From Actinomycetota bacterium (GTDB lineage Bacteria > Actinomycetota > Thermoleophilia > Solirubrobacterales > Solirubrobacteraceae), in assembly GCA_009699915.1 (NCBI GenBank), contig WLNG01000085.1, forward strand, positions 1 to 6,312: a stretch of 6,312 nucleotides of DNA, given 5' to 3'. The notes beneath the pieces are model-generated. The model saw only the letters and a list, made by a program, of their open reading frames with translations. It did not search any database and was not told the origin of the DNA. Below are positions 5,511 to 6,312 of the stretch, piece by piece. Each line of letters opens with the position of its first letter. The first letter of the stretch is position 1. Made by a program: the position numbers and the translations under genes.

Positions 5511-6312
5511 CGCGCAGCAGCAGATCGTCGTCGGTCTCCCGGCGGACCACCACCCGGGCGCTCCCGCCGGAGACAAGGACGACCGGCGGGCGCAGCGCCC
5601 CGTTGTAGGTGTTCGCCATCGCATGACCATAGGCACCGGTCGCGGGCGTGACGAGGATGTCGCCGGTGCGTGGGTCGGCGAGCTCGGCGTCGCGCACCAG
5701 GATGTCCCCCGATTCGCAGTGCTTCCCGACCACGTGACAGCGCGTGCCGCCCCCGGCGCGCCCCGAGATCCGCGCCTCGTACCGCGCCCCGTAGAGCATC
5801 GGACGCAGGTTGTCGGACATGCCGCCATCGACGGCGACGTACGTGTCGACGTTGTGCTTGACCGATTGCACTTCGTAAAGGGTGATGGTCGAGTTCGCGA
5901 CAAGCGCGCGTCCGGGCTCATCGATGATCCGCACATCGTCGCCGAGCAGTTCGCGGACCGCGGTCACTTTCGTCTCGACGTACTCCTCAATCGTTGGGGG
6001 CGCATCATGCGCTGCATAGGCGACGCCGAGCCCACCTCCGAAGTTCAGCTCCGGGAGGCCCCGAGCCAGCGGAGCGACCGCCTCGAGCGCCTCGCGGAAC
6101 GGCGCGGTGTCGAGGATCTGTGAGCCGATGTGCAGATGCAGCCCGCGCAGATCGATCGCTGACGACGCGCGGGCGCGCTCGATGGCCTCGGGAGCGTGCG
6201 CGAGATCGAATCCGAACTTCGTGTTCGGGCCGCCTGTGGAGATCGCTGGGTGGGTGTCGGGGCTCACACCTGGCGCAACCCGCAGGAAGACCGGCTGCGG
6301 GCCGCCCCCCAA
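5503..6312 (-). CDS. lysA: Diaminopimelate decarboxylase, C-terminal part (5' end beyond the right edge)
   Basis: LysA decarboxylates meso-2,6-diaminopimelate to L-lysine, the last lysine step, using PLP. The window holds 269 codons; the true start and the PLP-binding Lys lie outside it. The TTG at 6312 is simply the edge, not a start. Counting from the edge, hallmarks are HIGSQ (61-65), the phosphate-binding GGGLG (92-96), EPGR (132-135), the general-acid C199 in CESGD, and Y228 in TGAYG, which contacts the PLP in the partner subunit's active site. These match LysA rather than ornithine/arginine decarboxylases or carboxynorspermidine decarboxylase, and the neighbouring hom-thrC-thrB supports this. 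The full family length is about 420-450 residues, so roughly the last 60 per cent is here. The TGA overlaps hom by 8 nt. The operon promoter must lie upstream of the window. Confidence 0.95.
   Translation of the reverse strand: MGGGPQPVFLRVAPGVSPDTHPAISTGGPNTKFGFDLAHAPEAIERARASSAIDLRGLHLHIGSQILDTAPFREALEAVAPLARGLPELNFGGGLGVAYAAHDAPPTIEEYVETKVTAVRELLGDDVRIIDEPGRALVANSTITLYEVQSVKHNVDTYVAVDGGMSDNLRPMLYGARYEARISGRAGGGTRCHVVGKHCESGDILVRDAELADPRTGDILVTPATGAYGHAMANTYNGALRPPVVLVSGGSARVVVRRETDDDLLLRDV

Noticed and set aside
4251..5651. Plus-strand open frame of 466 codons opposite hom
   Set aside because: Antisense to hom, which has the complete Rossmann, catalytic and ACT parts; composition is typical of a shadow frame.
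5511..5936. N-terminal extension of hom by 142 codons
   Set aside because: It lies inside lysA in another frame and is Arg/Ser-rich. The Rossmann motif begins right after the ATG at 5510.
1..6312. RNA genes, CRISPR arrays, insertion sequences or att sites
   Set aside because: No tandem spaced repeats, tRNA-like cloverleaf, transposase or terminal inverted repeats were seen by eye. Composition is uniform across the window.

Overview
The window is about two-thirds G+C by eye, with G/C-rich third positions and long spurious antisense reading frames. It carries lysA-hom-thrC-thrB in the order usual for Actinobacteria. Together with TAnnnT-type -10 boxes placed 8-11 nt before ATG codons, this suggests a high-GC actinobacterium. 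A deep-branching one such as Thermoleophilia/Solirubrobacterales is my best guess, but that is inference from composition and gene style only.

Layout. Left part, minus strand (1-975): a small protein with a four-cysteine motif (721-975), then an SRPBCC/polyketide-cyclase-like protein (150-674), then the first 36 codons of a lipoprotein that runs off the left edge (1-108). Centre, plus strand (1061-2411): a zinc-ribbon plus FHA protein, then a ParA/Soj-type ATPase whose start lies inside the end of the FHA reading frame. Right part, minus strand (2408-6312): the tail of the aspartate-family operon, read as lysA (5' end cut by the window), hom, thrC, thrB. Each gene in it overlaps the next by 1 or 8 nt. 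parA and thrB converge, and their stop codons share a CTAG.

How the genes work together. lysA makes lysine from meso-diaminopimelate. hom, thrC and thrB supply homoserine reduction, threonine synthesis and homoserine phosphorylation, so the operon covers the homoserine-to-threonine steps and the last step to lysine. No Shine-Dalgarno sequence is visible at its internal junctions, so translational coupling is likely. The FHA-ParA pair looks like a regulatory or positioning module: a phosphothreonine-binding adaptor next to a deviant-Walker ATPase, with no parB or kinase gene in the window. The left minus-strand genes are poorly characterised.

The most unusual features are: the same TAGACT box in front of three genes (lipoprotein, SRPBCC, parA); a perfect palindrome filling the spacer of the putative parA promoter; an 86-nt FHA/parA overlap; and a bulged inverted repeat spanning the shared parA/thrB stop codons. 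I saw no tRNA, rRNA, CRISPR array, insertion sequence or clear mobile element. I see no convincing evidence of a wholly new system. The zinc-ribbon-FHA/ParA module and its promoter are the best candidates for follow-up.
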